Source of the DNA: an uncultured Planctomycetaceae bacterium
GTDB lineage: Bacteria; Planctomycetota; Planctomycetia; Planctomycetales; Planctomycetaceae
DNA length: 17,465 nucleotides
Assembly (NCBI GenBank): GCA_903921605.1
Contig: CAIXQV010000357.1
Span: 1-17,465 of the forward strand
Direction of reading: 5' to 3'
The position numbers and the translations under genes are program-made. Below the pieces are notes generated by a model that saw only the letters and a program-made list of their open reading frames with translations, did no database searches and had not been told where the DNA came from. Below are positions 15,827 to 17,465 of this stretch, piece by piece (positions within the stretch are counted from its first letter, which is position 1; every line of letters starts with the position of its first letter).

Positions 15827-17465
15827 CTATAGTCTCGCTCGAATCGCGTCCAATGCCTGCTGAGCATTGTTCTTCACAGAGAAATCGTTGGATGTGGCTA
15901 ACTTCTCAAGGAAGTCGACGGACTTTTCGGTTCCGACTTTCTTGAGAACTTCCAAAAGATCATTCCTGGCCGAGGCATCAGTGATCTGCGGGAACGTCTT
16001 CATGATAGGCTCCTCGATGGGAGCACCGACGGTGATCAGTGCTTCTTTAAGATCGCCACGAACAACGTGGTCCGTCATTGACATGATCAGAGTTGGGTAG
16101 TCTTCTGGCTTTGCAATTTTCGCGAGGGTTTTCACCGCAACTTTTTTTGCGTCGTGCATCAAGCCGTCAGAGTCTGCAAGAACCTTCTTTAGTTCTTCGG
16201 AGTGCTCAGCGGTGGCCCAGCGGCAGAAGGCTTCGGTCGCCCCCTTTTTGACAAAGCCATTGCTGTTCTTCATATGATTTCGAGCAATCTTCAGGACTTC
16301 GTCACGCTTGTCTTCAACAATTGCAATCTGGCTGAGTCGTGACAGCGGCTGACTGGCCCCATTGCCACCTTCGGCCTTACGGATTTCTGCAATCAGGTCA
16401 TCGACAAGTTTTGGATTCGGATTATTCTGTTCGTCTTCACGCTGTTTCTTATCGGTAGCCATCTTCTGCTGAGCCTGTTCAATCTCTCGCTGGACTTCCG
16501 CCTGATCACGGAGAGTGTAGGACACTCGAACAGGAACCTTAATGTTTCCGTCTTCGTTGTTTTGCTCAACGGTCGAATTGTATTCAAGGCTGAAAGGCAT
16601 ACCCTGAACCGTGTCAAATACTAGTGTTCCGGTGCCTCGAATGTTCATATACAGCTGGCTGTTGGATCGCGTTGCCGTGTACTCATAAGACTTTGTGATT
16701 GAAATCTTGTTATTCAGTGTCTGGCCGACCTGGTAAGAAACTCTTTCAATCGCAGGGATTTCTTCAACAACCTGATCCTGCTGTCCGCCGAACATTCCCG
16801 GAGGTCCAAAGCCTCGCATACGACCACCAAACCTGGGCATTCCCCCGAACGGACTATCATCACGTTTGATTCGCTGCAAAGTTGATTCGGTTTCAACGTG
16901 CCATTGAGACTCGGAGTACGCATCCAGTTGTTCCATGAAGAAAACGCCAACTGGGCCGAGGACCGCAGGCAATTGCTCTTCGCCCTGGAATTCAAGGACT
17001 TCTCCCAGTGCGTTGACAGTCAATTTGCCACGATCTATCGAACTTGAACCGAACGAAGGTGGGCCTGGAAATCCTCCTCTGGAGCGACGCATCTGAGGCT
17101 GCTCGTGGAAGTTGGCATTGAATGCGACTTCATACATCTTGCCGCCACTGTTCCCCCAGACCTTAATGAATGCAACGCCCGGTGTCACTCGCCGAGCCAC
17201 TTCGGGGCCGGCGAGATCCTGACCTCGAGGTGCATTTGCGAGTTGAAATCCCTTTGTCGCCGCGAGTGCTCGAAGTTCGTTAACTGGTGCTGCAAACCCA
17301 ACGGAAGTGACAGAGGAGCCTGAAAGCTTTGCACTGGCTACTCCGACGACCTGCCCTGCCCCGTTCACCACAGGGCCGCCACTGTTGCCAGGGTTGATCG
17401 CTGCATCAATCTGAATCTGTTTTCCTCGCTCTTTATTCTGGATCACCCCGGCCACGGTTCCCGTC
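15827..17465 (-). CDS. Trypsin-like serine protease fused to a beta-rich region and HEAT-like repeats (5' end outside window)
   Basis: The C-terminal 545 codons of a larger gene. The right edge cuts it inside the chymotrypsin-fold domain: TGTVAGVIQNK leads to INPGNSGGPVV, with the nucleophile Ser at 17381-17383, so His and Asp of the triad lie outside. A GFAAPV segment typical of HtrA-like proteases follows. After it come a beta-rich region (about 17250-16930), a linker rich in Gly, Phe, Met, Pro and Arg (about 16860-16780), and a second beta region (to about 16520). An acidic-basic coiled stretch (AEVQREIEQAQQKMATD, to about 16430) is next, then helical repeats to the stop that resemble HEAT/armadillo units (for example ARNHMKNSNGFVKKGATEAF and TLAKIAKPEDYPTLI). 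No PDZ domain is seen in this part. Export is likely but the signal peptide is off-window. The protease call is firm; other domains are inferred. Confidence 0.85.
   Translation of the reverse strand, partial: TGTVAGVIQNKERGKQIQIDAAINPGNSGGPVVNGAGQVVGVASAKLSGSSVTSVGFAAPVNELRALAATKGFQLANAPRGQDLAGPEVARRVTPGVAFIKVWGNSGGKMYEVAFNANFHEQPQMRRSRGGFPGPPSFGSSSIDRGKLTVNALGEVLEFQGEEQLPAVLGPVGVFFMEQLDAYSESQWHVETESTLQRIKRDDSPFGGMPRFGGRMRGFGPPGMFGGQQDQVVEEIPAIERVSYQVGQTLNNKISITKSYEYTATRSNSQLYMNIRGTGTLVFDTVQGMPFSLEYNSTVEQNNEDGNIKVPVRVSYTLRDQAEVQREIEQAQQKMATDKKQREDEQNNPNPKLVDDLIAEIRKAEGGNGASQPLSRLSQIAIVEDKRDEVLKIARNHMKNSNGFVKKGATEAFCRWATAEHSEELKKVLADSDGLMHDAKKVAVKTLAKIAKPEDYPTLIMSMTDHVVRGDLKEALITVGAPIEEPIMKTFPQITDASARNDLLEVLKKVGTEKSVDFLEKLATSNDFSVKNNAQQALDAIRARL

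Overview
The window looks like chromosome of a planctomycete (Planctomycetota). I base this on a Tat-exported DUF1501 protein, a FloA flotillin, a GAF/PAS hybrid kinase, a protease-HEAT fusion of planctomycete style, moderate GC, and many GTG or weakly led starts. Nothing marks it as a plasmid, phage or island: I found no transposase, integrase, tRNA, rRNA or CRISPR array. The assignment is inferred from gene content, not from a marker gene.

Layout. Positions 1-4659 carry a minus-strand biosynthetic cluster. In transcription order it reads ilvC (ketol-acid reductoisomerase), a basic protein of five tandem helix-turn-helix-like modules, aroA (EPSP synthase), and rsmB (16S rRNA m5C methyltransferase, cut by the left edge). 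aroA and rsmB overlap by ATGA. A strong intrinsic terminator separates ilvC from the repeat gene and ends only a few bases before that gene's Shine-Dalgarno. Positions 5136-6149 (+) encode an intramembrane M50/site-2-protease-like metalloprotease with a soluble C-terminal module. Positions 6622-10487 (+) encode a phosphorelay: a 993-aa GAF-PAS-PAS-PAS-HisKA-HATPase-REC kinase, followed by a separate HPt protein whose N-terminal half is unrecognised. No DNA-binding response regulator is present.

Positions 10801-12204 (-) encode a lone DUF1501 protein and 12436-13392 (-) an HDOD protein. Positions 13768-14043 (+) encode a 91-aa small protein with a possible Sm-like strand pattern. Positions 14166-15170 (-) encode FloA, 15352-15813 (+) a RidA-family protein, and 15827-17465 (-) the C-terminal part of a trypsin-like protease fused to a beta-rich region and HEAT-like repeats, cut by the right edge.

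Most genes are housekeeping or signalling. The least ordinary items are the five-module HTH-like repeat protein with its terminator-bearing leader, the protease-HEAT fusion, the split HPt gene, and the 91-aa small protein. I did not find a convincing new multi-gene system. The best candidate for undescribed biology is the repeat protein placed between the branched-chain and aromatic amino-acid genes.
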